Part shown: piece after piece, positions 32,274-41,284 of the stretch | Layout of the letters: each line of letters starts with the position of its first letter | How positions within the stretch are numbered: the first letter of the stretch is position 1 | Assembly: GCA_934448295.1 (NCBI GenBank) | Contig: CAKSEY010000012.1 | Coordinates: 40,418-104,417, forward strand | Length of the DNA stretch: 64,000 bases | Source: an uncultured Oscillospiraceae bacterium | GTDB lineage: Bacteria > Bacillota > Clostridia > Oscillospirales > Ruminococcaceae | Direction of reading: 5' to 3' | Position numbers and translations under genes: made by a program | Notes under the pieces: generated by a model | Seen by the model: only the letters and a program-made list of their open reading frames with translations | What the model was told of the DNA's origin: nothing | Database searches by the model: none

Positions 32274-33704
32274 GTGAATAGATCCCTCATCAGACCAATA
32301 GCCGCCGTCATTGCCGCAGCGCTGCTGACTGGCTGCTCCGGAAGCGGCACAGAGAGCGCGGTTTCGACCTACGCGGCTGACGCAGACGGGAGAATCATCC
32401 CGATCACCGACAGCTACCCCAAGCCGTCCTACACGCCGAAGAACAGCGGCTGGGCTCCGCTTGCGGAGGAAATAACCGGCGAGTTCGGTCAGGAAACGGA
32501 AACCAAGATACCCGCCGTTTTCCTCACGACTGAGGATCCGGATTCCATCACCAAGGACGAATACGTCCCCTGCACCGTGCAGATAGACGCGCATATGACC
32601 GACGGCGAGTATGAGAGCACCGAGGTGCTCGCCGGAAATATCCGCGGGCGCGGCCACTCCACCTGGGAATGGCCAAAGAAGCCCTACAAGATAAAGCTGG
32701 AGGAGAAAACCTCCCTGCTGGGTATGTCCGAGGCGAAGCGGTGGGTGCTCATCGCGAACTACGCGGACGAATCCCTGCTGCGCAACACCGCCGCCTTTGA
32801 AATGGCGCGGTCGCTGGGCAGCTTCAGGTTCGTTCCCCACGCAATTCCGGTGGACGTCTACATGAACGGCATATACCAGGGAGTTTACACCCTGGGCGAG
32901 CAGCTTGAGGTGAAGTCCTCCCGCCTTGCCCTGGACGACAGCCTTGCAAGCATTGAAACGGGCTATCTCATGGAAATAGGCGGCGCAGACCCCAAAACCG
33001 ACCAGAAGGGCTGGAATTACTTCGACCTGCCCAGCGGCTGCGGCGTGAATATCCTAATAAAAAGCCCGTCCACCGAGGAGGACCCCAACGCGGACTACAA
33101 CTGGGAGCAGAAGCATTTCGACTTCATCTACAAGTATATGTGCAAGGCGGACGAGGCGATAACCACGCTCACCGACTACGAAAAATACATCAACGTTGAC
33201 AGCTTCATCGACTGGTTCCTTGTGCATGAGCTTTCCTACAACCTGGACTCCTGTTTCAGACGGAGCTGCTATATCACAAAGCCCAAGCTGAACCGCCTGG
33301 AAATGGGGCCCGTGTGGGATTTCGACCTGGCGTTCGGAAATATGTACATGGATAATCCCCAATACGACGACTGGGCGACCATCGGCAGCATGGACGACGA
33401 CAGCTACATCGGCGTGACCTGGTTCAACTACCTGATGACTGACGAGAGCTTCCGCAGCCGCGCCCGCGCCCGCTGGGACGAGGTCAAGGACGAAATGACC
33501 CAGGCTGCTTTCGACGCCATCGACAGCCTCAAGCCGAAGGTCATGCCCTCTGCCGAAATGAACTTCACCGTGTGGAGGACTCTCGGGATCGCAAACGGCT
33601 TCCAGCCGTCGCGTATGGCTTCCGAGGATACCTACCTTGCGCAGATAATGTATCTCAGGCGGTTCATTTCCGCAAGGAAAACCTGGATAGACGAGAATCT
33701 GTAA
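32274..33704 (+). CDS. CotH-family lipoprotein (atypical protein kinase fold)
   Basis: This 476-residue protein has a lipoprotein signal with lipobox LLTGC. The CotH domain spans about residues 75-430. Its motifs are all present: RGRGHSTW with KKPYKIKL, LIANYADESLLRN, GVYTLGEQLEV and GPVWDFDLAFG. CotH of Bacillus phosphorylates spore-coat proteins. Cell-surface relatives in Clostridia often have unrelated scaffolding roles. The lipobox and vegetative promoter suggest a surface function here. GTG start behind GGAGGTG. Confidence 0.9.
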   Translation: MNRSLIRPIAAVIAAALLTGCSGSGTESAVSTYAADADGRIIPITDSYPKPSYTPKNSGWAPLAEEITGEFGQETETKIPAVFLTTEDPDSITKDEYVPCTVQIDAHMTDGEYESTEVLAGNIRGRGHSTWEWPKKPYKIKLEEKTSLLGMSEAKRWVLIANYADESLLRNTAAFEMARSLGSFRFVPHAIPVDVYMNGIYQGVYTLGEQLEVKSSRLALDDSLASIETGYLMEIGGADPKTDQKGWNYFDLPSGCGVNILIKSPSTEEDPNADYNWEQKHFDFIYKYMCKADEAITTLTDYEKYINVDSFIDWFLVHELSYNLDSCFRRSCYITKPKLNRLEMGPVWDFDLAFGNMYMDNPQYDDWATIGSMDDDSYIGVTWFNYLMTDESFRSRARARWDEVKDEMTQAAFDAIDSLKPKVMPSAEMNFTVWRTLGIANGFQPSRMASEDTYLAQIMYLRRFISARKTWIDENL

Positions 33705-33817
33705 TATCTTTGCCCCGTCCTCAACAGGGACATCAAGTCGCAAACCCGCATTATAAAAGGGATTGCAGTGCCGAATATTCAGCGCAGACCAATCTTAGCT
33801 AATGCTTGACAAAAAAT

Positions 33818-33915
33818 AAAACTGCCGAGAAGCCCTTAGATTCCAGGAACCTGCATTATGGCTAGGCATTGCAGGCTTCCGCCTATCGGCGAAAATAAGG
33901 GGTTATCGACAGTTT
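33818..33915. repeat. Palindromic repeat element, copy B
   Basis: The 98-bp element is bounded by AAACTGCCGA (33818-33827) and TCGACAGTTT (33906-33915). Inner arms are CCCTTA/TAAGGG and CCTGCA/TGCAGG. Read on the minus strand it shares the CTGTCGATAA end, the GCCTAGCC core and a following TTCCTxGxATCT segment with the element at 4845-4951. Both are therefore members of one diverged family. Confidence 0.6.
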
Positions 33916-33948
33916 GGGACGCCTTTCTAATGAAGGCGTCCCTTTTTT
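33916..33948 (+). terminator. Terminator attached to repeat copy B
   Basis: GGGACGCCTT (33916-33925) and AAGGCGTCCC (33933-33942) form a 10-bp stem followed by six T residues, directly abutting the palindromic element. It could end the CotH transcript or a small RNA containing the element. Confidence 0.85.
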
Positions 33949-34338
33949 GTTTCAAGAAATTTTCCTGTTGCCTGATTTCGAGGAGAAACACTCTTTGCAA
34001 TTTTACAAAGATTACATCACCATGTCTAAAACGAAGGCAAAATTATCGGAATTATAGCCGGAATTCGTATGTTTCACAATATACCCAAATGCCCAAAAAA
34101 GGGAACTATTATGTTGAACATTCTATATAACACCAGGTCGCCGCGCTTATTTCTACTCCTATTTCACGGGAAAAAAGAGCAGATGCCCATAATAGTCCTG
34201 CGAAAAGAAGCAACAAAGGCGTGGATTTCAAAGTGCTGTGTGAGCTTCGGCACTACGGTTCCTTTTGTAATGCGGATTTGCGGCCATATCTCTTGGCTGC
34301 TCAATGAGAGGAACGGGGGATAATATGATAAAATTACA
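33949..34338. other. Gene-poor AT-rich interval
   Basis: About 390 bases between the terminator and the FapA-like gene. A frame at 34069-34323 is open on the plus strand, but its product is unlike any family I know, has no ribosome site and no biased codon use. I see no RNA structure or promoter I would defend. It may be decayed DNA. Confidence 0.4.
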
Positions 34339-35721
34339 TCACAGCGGAACCATGACTATATCCCCATCGCCGATAGTGGCTCTGGAGTGCGGGGTCATAG
34401 TCGTGACCTGGAGAACGTAGGAATTTATCCTCAGCGAAACCCCAGGATAGAACGCCTTTTTACAGGATACTGAGAGGTTCTGCTTGCGCTGAAGGGTGGT
34501 CTCTATATCCTTGATACGCGCTTCAAGGCGCTTGATCTCGCCCTGGAACTGGAATCTTGAACGCATGGCGTCGACCTTCATCTTCTCGCGCTCCGGCGAA
34601 AGCTTTCCAGCCTTTGCCATCTCGGTGAGTGTAGTCAGTATCTTGCCGAGCTGGTCTACCTTGTCCGCCATTTCGGCTATCTTGCGCTTGTGCCCGTCCA
34701 TTTCCTCGCTGAGCACCGCGTTGTTGCCGAGAGTAACCAGCGTCTTGGCGTAGCTCTCAGAGCCTATAACGGAGGCTGTGATGTTCTGGAGCGCGGTGTA
34801 TTTTCCGCCCACCATAACGCCCTTTCCGGTGGCGTTTATAGCCGTCCCGGCGAAAACCTCCCCGCCAACGAACGAGTTGGACTCAACGCTCCCCGCCGCG
34901 GATATCTTGCTGTTCTCGCAGAAATCCATCTTTATGCTGCCCTTATTACTGGTCAGCGTGGAGTTTATACAGCCGAGCTTCACCGTGATGTTTCCGTCTG
35001 CGGTGACCGTGCCGTTTGTTACAGTGCCGTGTATCGTCACATTCTTTTTGGAGGTAACGGCGAAGCCCTCCATCACATTGCCGCGTATAACGATGTCGCC
35101 GATGAAGTCGATGTTTCCGCTTGCAACGTCCACGTCGCCGCGTATCAGCAGGGATTCCTCAATGTTGAACGCGCCGTTGCTGTATGTAAGATTTCCGTCC
35201 ACGGAAGCGACTATCTCGGTGCCTTCCTTGACAAGCTCGGTCCCCTTGCCGACCTTTACGCTTGCGGGGACTCCCTTTCTCTGGTGGACTGCCTTGCCCA
35301 TGATGTCCATGCCCGGCTCTCCGTCCGTGGGGAGGGTTATTTTTGCAATGGGAGTGCCGCGGTAGACGTTCCGCACCAGACCGAGGTTCTTATAATCAAC
35401 GTTGCCGTTTTCGTCCTCTACCGGCTTGAACGCGGTTTCCCGGTGGAAGAAATACTCCACCCTGCCGTCAACGCCGTCCACCGGAGGCTTCCAGCGGGCA
35501 ATGCAGATATTTTCGCCGTATTTTTTATTCTCAACGGCTTCAATGATATCCTGCTCCAGCAGCCCGAATTTGACGCCCTTTGCCTGTATCGCCGCATAGA
35601 CCTTTTGCGCGGTTATTTCAAGTCCTCCGTTTTCCGGAGCGGTGATGGTCATAAATGCCGTGGTGCAGTTAGGGTCAACGGATATATCGGCATTGGCGTG
35701 GATTATCTTGATATCTGCCAT
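34339..35721 (-). CDS. FapA-family (DUF342) polymer-forming protein
   Basis: This 460-residue protein has the three-part FapA layout. A short N-terminal domain is followed by a right-handed beta-helix (about 150-330) made of repeats such as GDVDVASGNIDFIGDIVIRGNV. The C-terminus has coiled-coil segments (about 330-410) and a small beta domain. FapA-like proteins are soluble, cytoplasmic and of unclear role, and are widespread in Firmicutes. It stands alone behind its own promoter. Confidence 0.9.
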   Translation of the reverse strand: MADIKIIHANADISVDPNCTTAFMTITAPENGGLEITAQKVYAAIQAKGVKFGLLEQDIIEAVENKKYGENICIARWKPPVDGVDGRVEYFFHRETAFKPVEDENGNVDYKNLGLVRNVYRGTPIAKITLPTDGEPGMDIMGKAVHQRKGVPASVKVGKGTELVKEGTEIVASVDGNLTYSNGAFNIEESLLIRGDVDVASGNIDFIGDIVIRGNVMEGFAVTSKKNVTIHGTVTNGTVTADGNITVKLGCINSTLTSNKGSIKMDFCENSKISAAGSVESNSFVGGEVFAGTAINATGKGVMVGGKYTALQNITASVIGSESYAKTLVTLGNNAVLSEEMDGHKRKIAEMADKVDQLGKILTTLTEMAKAGKLSPEREKMKVDAMRSRFQFQGEIKRLEARIKDIETTLQRKQNLSVSCKKAFYPGVSLRINSYVLQVTTMTPHSRATIGDGDIVMVPL

Positions 35722-35772
35722 GATTAAGCCCCCTTTTCCGGTCAGAGATCCGTAAGAATATTTGTCAATTCT

Positions 35773-35801
35773 ATTGTATCATACTTCGGCTTTTTTTTCA
35801 A
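35773..35801 (-). promoter_or_regulatory. Sigma-A promoter of the FapA-like gene
   Basis: Minus strand TTGAAA at 35796-35801 and TACAAT at 35773-35778 with a 17-base spacer. Confidence 0.8.
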
Positions 35802-35849
35802 TAGCTTTCCCGAAAAACTTGTGATGAAAGTTCGATACTGTCGAAAAAG

Positions 35850-37688
35850 CTACCGCTTCTCCCTGAGGTATTCCTCCACGACTGCGATGAACTTCTTGCC
35901 GTAGCGCTCCGCTTTCATGCTTCCCACGCCGGAAACCGCCAGGAATTCCTCCTTAGTGCGTGGCTTTTTCGCGCACATATCCCGGAGAGAAGCGTCCGGG
36001 AACACAACATATGCCGGCACGCCGAGGGTGTCCGCCAGCTTCTTGCGCAGCTCCTTGAAGCGCCGCATGAGCTCCGGCTCCTCCGGAACGTCAGCCGGTG
36101 CGAACGTGGTCTGCACAAGCCCGGACTTCGCGCGCTTCGGGCGCTTCATCAGCAGCGTTCTGCGTGATCTAACAAGCTCGTCCGCCGCCGGGGTGAGTGC
36201 GAGGGTCTTGTACTCCGGCTCTGTGGTGATGTAGCCCTGCTGCTCCAGGTACTCTATCAGCTCCCGGACGTAGGTCTGCGTGTACTCCTTCATTATGCCG
36301 TAGGTGGAAAGCGTGTTCAGCCCGCCTGAGAGTATCTGCTCGCTTTCGCCGCCGCAGAGTATCCCGGAAACAAGCAGCTTCCCGCCGCTCCTGCCGCGCT
36401 GTTTCAGCCGGAAAATGCACGACAGCACCTTCTGCGCTTCTATCGTGATATCCAGCGTGTCCATCTCCGCGTTGCAGCTCCCGCAGTGGCCGCACGCCGG
36501 CTCGGAATCCTCCCCGAAATAGTTCAGGATAAAGTGCCGCAGGCATTTTGTGGTGGTGGAATAGAACGTCATCATTTTTAGGCGCTCCCTGTCCCGGCGG
36601 CGGATCTCCTCCTGCTCCCCGGGGCTCAGCTCGGAATCCTCGTGCCCATGGTCGATAAGGAACTCCGCAGTGCGGACGTCCCCCTTGCTGTAAAGCAGGA
36701 TACACCTTGCCGGGCTTCCGTCGCGCCCCGCTCTGCCCGCTTCCTGGTAGTAGCTTTCAATGTCCTTGGGCATATTGTAGTGCACCACCAGCGCAACGTC
36801 GGATTTGTCTATTCCCATGCCGAACGCGTTGGTCGCGACCATAACATTGCACCTGTCGTAGATGAAGTCCTCCTGAGCCTGGCGGCGCTGTATCTCGTCA
36901 AGACCCGCGTGGTAGCACTGGGCGTTTACGCCGTTCAGCCGCAGGAACTCCCCGACGGAATCCACGTTTTTCCGCGTGGAGCAGTAGACTATCGCGCTCC
37001 TGCCCGGCATTTCCCGGAGGATCCCCAGGAGCACCGCGTCCTTATTGCGCTGTTCGGTGGGTCTTACCTCGAAGTAGAGGTTCGCGCGGTCGAACCCCGT
37101 GGTGACGGAAAACGGCTGTCTCAGCCCGAGGATGCGCACTATATCCTGCTTTACGATATCCGTTGCCGTGGCGGTAAACGCCGCAAGCACCGGGCGCTCC
37201 GGAATGGACTGCACGAACTCCGCGATTTTAAGGTAGCTGGGACGGAAATCCTGCCCCCAGTGGGAAACGCAGTGCGCCTCGTCCACCGCCACCAGCGGGA
37301 TTTTCAGCCCCCTGCACATTTTAAGGAAGCCCTCGCTGGAAAGCCGCTCCGGGGCGACGTACAGAATTTTCAGCTCCCTGGCGGAAGCCCTGTCCAGCAC
37401 GTTGAAATACTCAAAGGATTCAAGGGAGCTGTTTATGTACGCGGCGCTGACTCCCGCCTGGGTGAGCGCTTCCACCTGGTCTTTCATCAGGGAGATAAGC
37501 GGTGAAATGACTATCGAGGTGCCCTCCATCGCGAGCGCGGGAATCTGGTAGCACATGGATTTCCCGGCACCGGTGGGCATTACCCCCAGGCAGTCCTGAC
37601 CCGCAAGAATGTGGTCGATTATCTCCGCCTGTCCCGGCCGGAACTCGTCATGACCGAAATATTTTTTCAGAAGCTCCGTCTTTTCCAT
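35850..37688 (-). CDS. recQ: ATP-dependent DNA helicase RecQ
   Basis: From the ATG at 37688, the one with GGGGGA upstream, this is a 612-residue RecQ. The helicase core has Walker A MPTGAGKSMCYQ, DEAH box VDEAHCVSHWGQDFRPSY and motif VI QEAGRAGRDG. A zinc-binding RecQ-Ct region carries CRxHFILNYFGE with C-x2-C cysteines (CGHCGSC). A C-terminal HRDC domain covers about residues 530-612. The protein acts in recombinational repair and fork restart. Confidence 0.95.
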   Translation of the reverse strand: MEKTELLKKYFGHDEFRPGQAEIIDHILAGQDCLGVMPTGAGKSMCYQIPALAMEGTSIVISPLISLMKDQVEALTQAGVSAAYINSSLESFEYFNVLDRASARELKILYVAPERLSSEGFLKMCRGLKIPLVAVDEAHCVSHWGQDFRPSYLKIAEFVQSIPERPVLAAFTATATDIVKQDIVRILGLRQPFSVTTGFDRANLYFEVRPTEQRNKDAVLLGILREMPGRSAIVYCSTRKNVDSVGEFLRLNGVNAQCYHAGLDEIQRRQAQEDFIYDRCNVMVATNAFGMGIDKSDVALVVHYNMPKDIESYYQEAGRAGRDGSPARCILLYSKGDVRTAEFLIDHGHEDSELSPGEQEEIRRRDRERLKMMTFYSTTTKCLRHFILNYFGEDSEPACGHCGSCNAEMDTLDITIEAQKVLSCIFRLKQRGRSGGKLLVSGILCGGESEQILSGGLNTLSTYGIMKEYTQTYVRELIEYLEQQGYITTEPEYKTLALTPAADELVRSRRTLLMKRPKRAKSGLVQTTFAPADVPEEPELMRRFKELRKKLADTLGVPAYVVFPDASLRDMCAKKPRTKEEFLAVSGVGSMKAERYGKKFIAVVEEYLREKR

Positions 37689-37763
37689 CTTTTCCCCCAT
37701 AAATTATATTGCTGCAGGCGAGGGCAATTCCCTCCCGCAGGAACATCATATGCATATAATAGC

Positions 37764-37783
37764 GGGACGGGCAAGCCCGTCCC
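37764..37783. repeat. Short perfect palindrome, REP-like
   Basis: GGGACGGGCAAGCCCGTCCC is a perfect 9-bp hairpin between recQ and the fused ABC transporter gene, followed by CCTACA. No T-run follows. It resembles short palindromic repeats scattered in many bacterial genomes, but only one copy is in this window. Confidence 0.5.
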
Positions 37784-37833
37784 CTACAAATATCCTGAAT
37801 CCGCACTTTAATGCGCGGCATATTCCATGAAAA

Positions 37834-39558
37834 TCAATTTCCGCACTCAATGCTTATCTCGTTGAATTTTCCGAGGATATCGTCAACCACAAGATCCTGC
37901 TTTGCCTCGCCGTCGATATCCATTACAGCCTTGCCGCCGTGCATCATCACGAGCCTTGAGCCGTACTCCACCGCGAAGCGCAGGTTGTGTGTGACCATCA
38001 GCGTGGTGAGGTGCTTCTCCTTTACCACCTTTTCGGTTATCTTCATCAGCGTTTCGGAGGATTTCGGGTCGAGAGCCGCAGTGTGCTCGTCCAGTATCAG
38101 CAGGTCGATGTCGGACATGGTCGCGATAATGAGCGCCAGCGCCTGCCGCTGACCGCCGGAAAGCGAACCTGCGAGAACTCCCATGCGGTTTTCAAGACCC
38201 ATTCCGCAGCTTTCAAGCATCTTCTTGTACTCTTCCTCGCGCTTACGGTTGACCGCCGGGGAAAGCCCGTAGGAATTGTGCTTGTTGTCCGCCAGCGCCA
38301 GATTCTCGAGGATAGTAAGGCTGCTGCAGGTGCCCATCTTCGGGTCCTGGAGAACTCTGCCGATACGCTTCGCGCGCTGGAATTCCTTCTGGAGCGCGAT
38401 GTTCTCGCCGTTGAACACCACAGCGCCGGAATCCGGCTCTATGCCGCCGCAGACTATATTCAGCATGGTGGTCTTGCCACTTCCGTTGGAGCCCACCACG
38501 GAGATGAAGTCGCCGTCGTTTACCTCCAGCGTGAACTTGTCGAACAGCTTGTTTTCGTCGACAGTGCCGGGGTTGAACACCTTCGTGATGCTGCTGAGCG
38601 CCAGCTTGCTCTTTGATTTCACCGGCTCCGGCTTTCTGCCCAGGGAGGTTATCAGCTTCTTCAGCTCACTTCCGCCCAGTACGAGCGCGATAAGGAATAT
38701 CAGCGCCTTCATCAGGTTGTTGAAGTCCGTGGGGATACCGAGCGAAAGAACTATCTGGTATGCCGCCTTGTACACAAGGCTTCCGAGAATGACCATCGTG
38801 GTGCCCTTCATGAACTTCACGCGCTTGAACAGGCTTAGACCTATGATAACGGAAGCAAGTCCGAGAACTACCATTCCTATGCCCATCTGCTGGTCGGCAG
38901 AGCCTTTATTCTGCGCGATGACGGAGCCGGCCAGCGCCGCGAATCCGTTGCCCAGGGCAAGCCCGAATATCTTCATAGTGCCGGGGTTCCTGCCGAGCAT
39001 GACGGTGTACTTGTCGTTTGCACCGGTCGCCCGGAGGAGCAGTCCGTGCTTTGTCTTGAGGTACAGGTCGAGCAGGAGCTTGCACACTATCACAAGAACC
39101 AGCGAGATGACCACCGTCCTGATGTAGAAGCCGCCCTCGCCGATGTTCTTCGGGATAAGGGAAGCCAGCCCGGAGTTGAATATCGTGTTCTTTGTGAAGA
39201 ACGAAGCGACCGCCTTTCCGTCCGTGCCCGCTTTAAGGATAACGAGGTTCACGGAGAGCATCGCGGTGTACATGATGATACCGCACAGCAGGGGAGTTAT
39301 GCGGAGCTTGACGTGCATGATACCCGTCAGCACGCCCGCCGCCATTCCTGCCGCGAACGATATGACAAGGCAGAGCCAGGGGTCCACGCCCTGTATTATC
39401 AGAACGCCGCTGAGCACAGCGCCCAGCGGGAACGTTCCGTCTACCGACAGATCCGGGAAGTCCAGAATACTGTAAGTGATGTACATTCCCATTGCAAGGA
39501 GCGCGTACATCAGCCCCTCGCTGAGAATATCAATTAGGATGTTTATTACCAGCGTCAT
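37834..39558 (-). CDS. Fused permease-ATPase of a tryptophan-type ABC importer
   Basis: One 574-residue chain joins a membrane permease (about 1-300, eight or so helices, of the COG4120/TrpY type) to an ABC ATPase (about 315-574). The ATPase is complete: Walker A GSNGSGKTTM, signature LSGGQRQAL, Walker B LLILDEHTAALD. In most genomes these are two genes, trpY and trpZ. The frame is continuous, so this is a real fusion. It lies 36 bases downstream of its binding-protein gene and under the same T-box. Confidence 0.9.
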   Translation of the reverse strand: MTLVINILIDILSEGLMYALLAMGMYITYSILDFPDLSVDGTFPLGAVLSGVLIIQGVDPWLCLVISFAAGMAAGVLTGIMHVKLRITPLLCGIIMYTAMLSVNLVILKAGTDGKAVASFFTKNTIFNSGLASLIPKNIGEGGFYIRTVVISLVLVIVCKLLLDLYLKTKHGLLLRATGANDKYTVMLGRNPGTMKIFGLALGNGFAALAGSVIAQNKGSADQQMGIGMVVLGLASVIIGLSLFKRVKFMKGTTMVILGSLVYKAAYQIVLSLGIPTDFNNLMKALIFLIALVLGGSELKKLITSLGRKPEPVKSKSKLALSSITKVFNPGTVDENKLFDKFTLEVNDGDFISVVGSNGSGKTTMLNIVCGGIEPDSGAVVFNGENIALQKEFQRAKRIGRVLQDPKMGTCSSLTILENLALADNKHNSYGLSPAVNRKREEEYKKMLESCGMGLENRMGVLAGSLSGGQRQALALIIATMSDIDLLILDEHTAALDPKSSETLMKITEKVVKEKHLTTLMVTHNLRFAVEYGSRLVMMHGGKAVMDIDGEAKQDLVVDDILGKFNEISIECGN

Positions 39559-39594
39559 TATCTGCCCTTTCCAGATCTGCTTTTATTTCAAGAA

Positions 39595-40638
39595 TTATGC
39601 CGCCTCGGCGTCGGAGTTGGTCGTTACCATCTCAGCGGAAGCGTACTTCTCAGGAACGGTGAAGCCGAACTTCTCCATAACCTCGGAGTTGATAACGGGT
39701 GTGCCGTCGGAGATAGTGCCGACTGCCATGGTCTTGGGGTCTGTGCCGTTCAGTATCTCTACGCCCATCTCAGCGGTCTTTTCGCCGAGCGCGATATAGT
39801 CTATGCTGATGGAAGCGAGGCAGCCGTTCTTTACCTGCTCTACCTCGGAGCCGTAAACCGGGATACCTGCGGCGTCAGCCTTTTCAAGAACGATGGTGAG
39901 GTTGTTTACAACGTTGTTGTCGGTGAAGTTGTTTATGCAGTCCACCTGGGAAGCGAGAGTTGTAGCCGCCTGGGGGATATCAGCCGCGCCGGAAACGCCC
40001 TGCTCGACTACCTCGATACCCTTGCCCTCGCATACGTCCTTGAAGGACTTGAGCTGGGAGAGGGAGTTAGCCTCGGTGGTGGTGTAGAGCACGCCTATCT
40101 TCTTTACGTCCGGCTGGATAGACTGAATGAGGTCTACCTGCGCGGAGAAATCGAGGATATCGGAGGTGCCGTTGCAGTTCTCGTTGCCTGCGTCAAGGCT
40201 CTCTGTAAGTCCTGCCGCTACCGGGTCGGAAACCGCGCAGAAAACTACCGGGATATCGGACTTGCTTGCCGCAGAGTAAGCGGAAAGCGCCGCCGGAGTC
40301 GCGATAGCGTAGATCATGTCGTAGCCCTTGGAAACGAAGTTCGCCGCGATGGAATCGCAGGTAGCGCCGTCGCCCTGACCGTTCTGGAGGTCGATAACAA
40401 CGCCGTCCTCGCCGTATGCCTCCACCAGACCCTGGCGGACGCCCTCGTAGCAGTTGTCAAGGGAGGGGTGCGCCGCGTACTGGATAACGCCTATCTTCTT
40501 TGCGCCCTCAGCCGCAGAGGAATCTCCGCCATCGGAGCCGCTGGCGGTGCTGCTGTTAGTGCCGGAAGCGCAGCCGGTCAGCGCCATAGTCAGCGCCATT
40601 GCGGCGCCAAGGAACTTTGCAATGTGTGTCTTCTTCAT
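39595..40638 (-). CDS. trpX: ABC substrate-binding lipoprotein, probably for tryptophan
   Basis: This 347-residue lipoprotein (lipobox LTMALTGC) belongs to the COG2984/TrpX family, with the typical start KKIGVIQYAAHPSLDNCYEG after a Ser/Gly-rich linker. Two alpha-beta lobes follow. The upstream T-box with TGG specifier supports tryptophan as ligand. The symbol rests on family plus regulation, not on measured binding. Confidence 0.88.
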   Translation of the reverse strand: MKKTHIAKFLGAAMALTMALTGCASGTNSSTASGSDGGDSSAAEGAKKIGVIQYAAHPSLDNCYEGVRQGLVEAYGEDGVVIDLQNGQGDGATCDSIAANFVSKGYDMIYAIATPAALSAYSAASKSDIPVVFCAVSDPVAAGLTESLDAGNENCNGTSDILDFSAQVDLIQSIQPDVKKIGVLYTTTEANSLSQLKSFKDVCEGKGIEVVEQGVSGAADIPQAATTLASQVDCINNFTDNNVVNNLTIVLEKADAAGIPVYGSEVEQVKNGCLASISIDYIALGEKTAEMGVEILNGTDPKTMAVGTISDGTPVINSEVMEKFGFTVPEKYASAEMVTTNSDAEAA

Positions 40639-40678
40639 GGTGTTTCTCCTTCTTGTCCATGGTGAAATATCCGGAAAA

Positions 40679-40954
40679 TAAAAAAATCCTGCCCCTCATA
40701 TGGGACAAGATTGCTCCTGCGATACCACCCAAATTCGTCCTCACGGACGCTCTCGCCTGCGCACTGCCTTGCGGCAAAACGCTCCTGCTGTAACGTGCAG
40801 CCACGTCTCCCCTACTTCGGAAATATCCGGTTCAGTTCGCCCTCGCAGGCCCATTCGTGAATGCTTACGCACCGTGCTCGCACCAACGCACGGCTCTCTG
40901 GAGCGCATCGGCAGACATTACTACTCCTGCTCAACGGTTTATTGCTTTATGTAC
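40679..40954 (-). promoter_or_regulatory. T-box riboswitch, tryptophan specifier
   Basis: The roughly 275-nt minus-strand leader of trpX has the hallmarks of a T-box. CCAGAGAGCCG and GGTGCGAGC lie in stem I. GAATGGGCC follows, in which the specifier reads TGG at 40851-40853. The T-box motif GGGTGGTATCGCAGGAG is at about 40714-40730. A terminator hairpin (ATCTTGTCCC...GGGGCAGGAT) ends in a T-run at 40681-40686. Uncharged tRNA-Trp should favour the antiterminator and raise importer expression. Confidence 0.9.
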
Positions 40955-40960
40955 ATTGTT

Positions 40961-40989
40961 ATTTTACCACACAATCCCCACTTTGTCAA
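40961..40989 (-). promoter_or_regulatory. Sigma-A promoter of the T-box transcript
   Basis: Minus strand TTGACA at 40984-40989 and TAAAAT at 40961-40966, 17 bases apart, placing the transcript start near 40954. Confidence 0.88.
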
Positions 40990-41049
40990 GGGGTTAGCCG
41001 AGATTTTTTATAGAATTCGACGAAAGTTGATATTTTGCGGAAATACCTC

Positions 41050-41078
41050 TTGACAAACGGCGCGAAATATGTTACCAT
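41050..41078 (+). promoter_or_regulatory. Promoter of the mntP transcript
   Basis: TTGACA at 41050-41055 and a weak -10 TACCAT at 41073-41078, 17 bases apart, just upstream of the riboswitch. Confidence 0.65.
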
Positions 41079-41087
41079 AGGGTAACA

Positions 41088-41178
41088 TTGAGGGAGTAGT
41101 CGGCTGGGTTCCAGCGATATGTCAACATACTGATTTAATAATCTGGCATATCTTGATTGACGAGACTCGCACATCAAA
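41088..41178 (+). promoter_or_regulatory. yybP-ykoY manganese riboswitch
   Basis: The leader contains GGGAGTAGTC, GTCAACATACTG and TTGACGAGACT in the order expected of the yybP-ykoY family. GATATG and CATATC pair to close an internal stem. A terminator hairpin lies between it and mntP. The family senses Mn2+ and commonly precedes mntP. Binding should open the terminator. Confidence 0.85.
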
Positions 41179-41233
41179 TCACCGCCGGAAACGGCAGAAG
41201 TGTGTGTTCTCTCTCGTTCTATACGAATTATGA

Positions 41234-41256
41234 GCAGGCACCGCGCCTGCTTTTTT
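41234..41256 (+). terminator. Riboswitch-controlled terminator before mntP
   Basis: GCAGGC (41234-41239) and GCCTGC (41245-41250) pair and are followed by TTTTTT, 28 bases before the mntP start. It is the likely expression platform of the Mn riboswitch. Confidence 0.85.
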
Positions 41257-41284
41257 GTTTTCCGGCAGAAAAGGACGGAAAAAT

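Noticed and set aside
34069..34323. 84-codon frame that loosely recalls a RelE/HigB-type toxin
   Set aside because: The resemblance is a few residues, no ribosome site exists and no antitoxin gene follows.
37704..37733. Sigma-A promoter for recQ using the TATAAT near 37708
   Set aside because: The nearest -35-like TTGCCC is only 13 bases away, so spacing is wrong.
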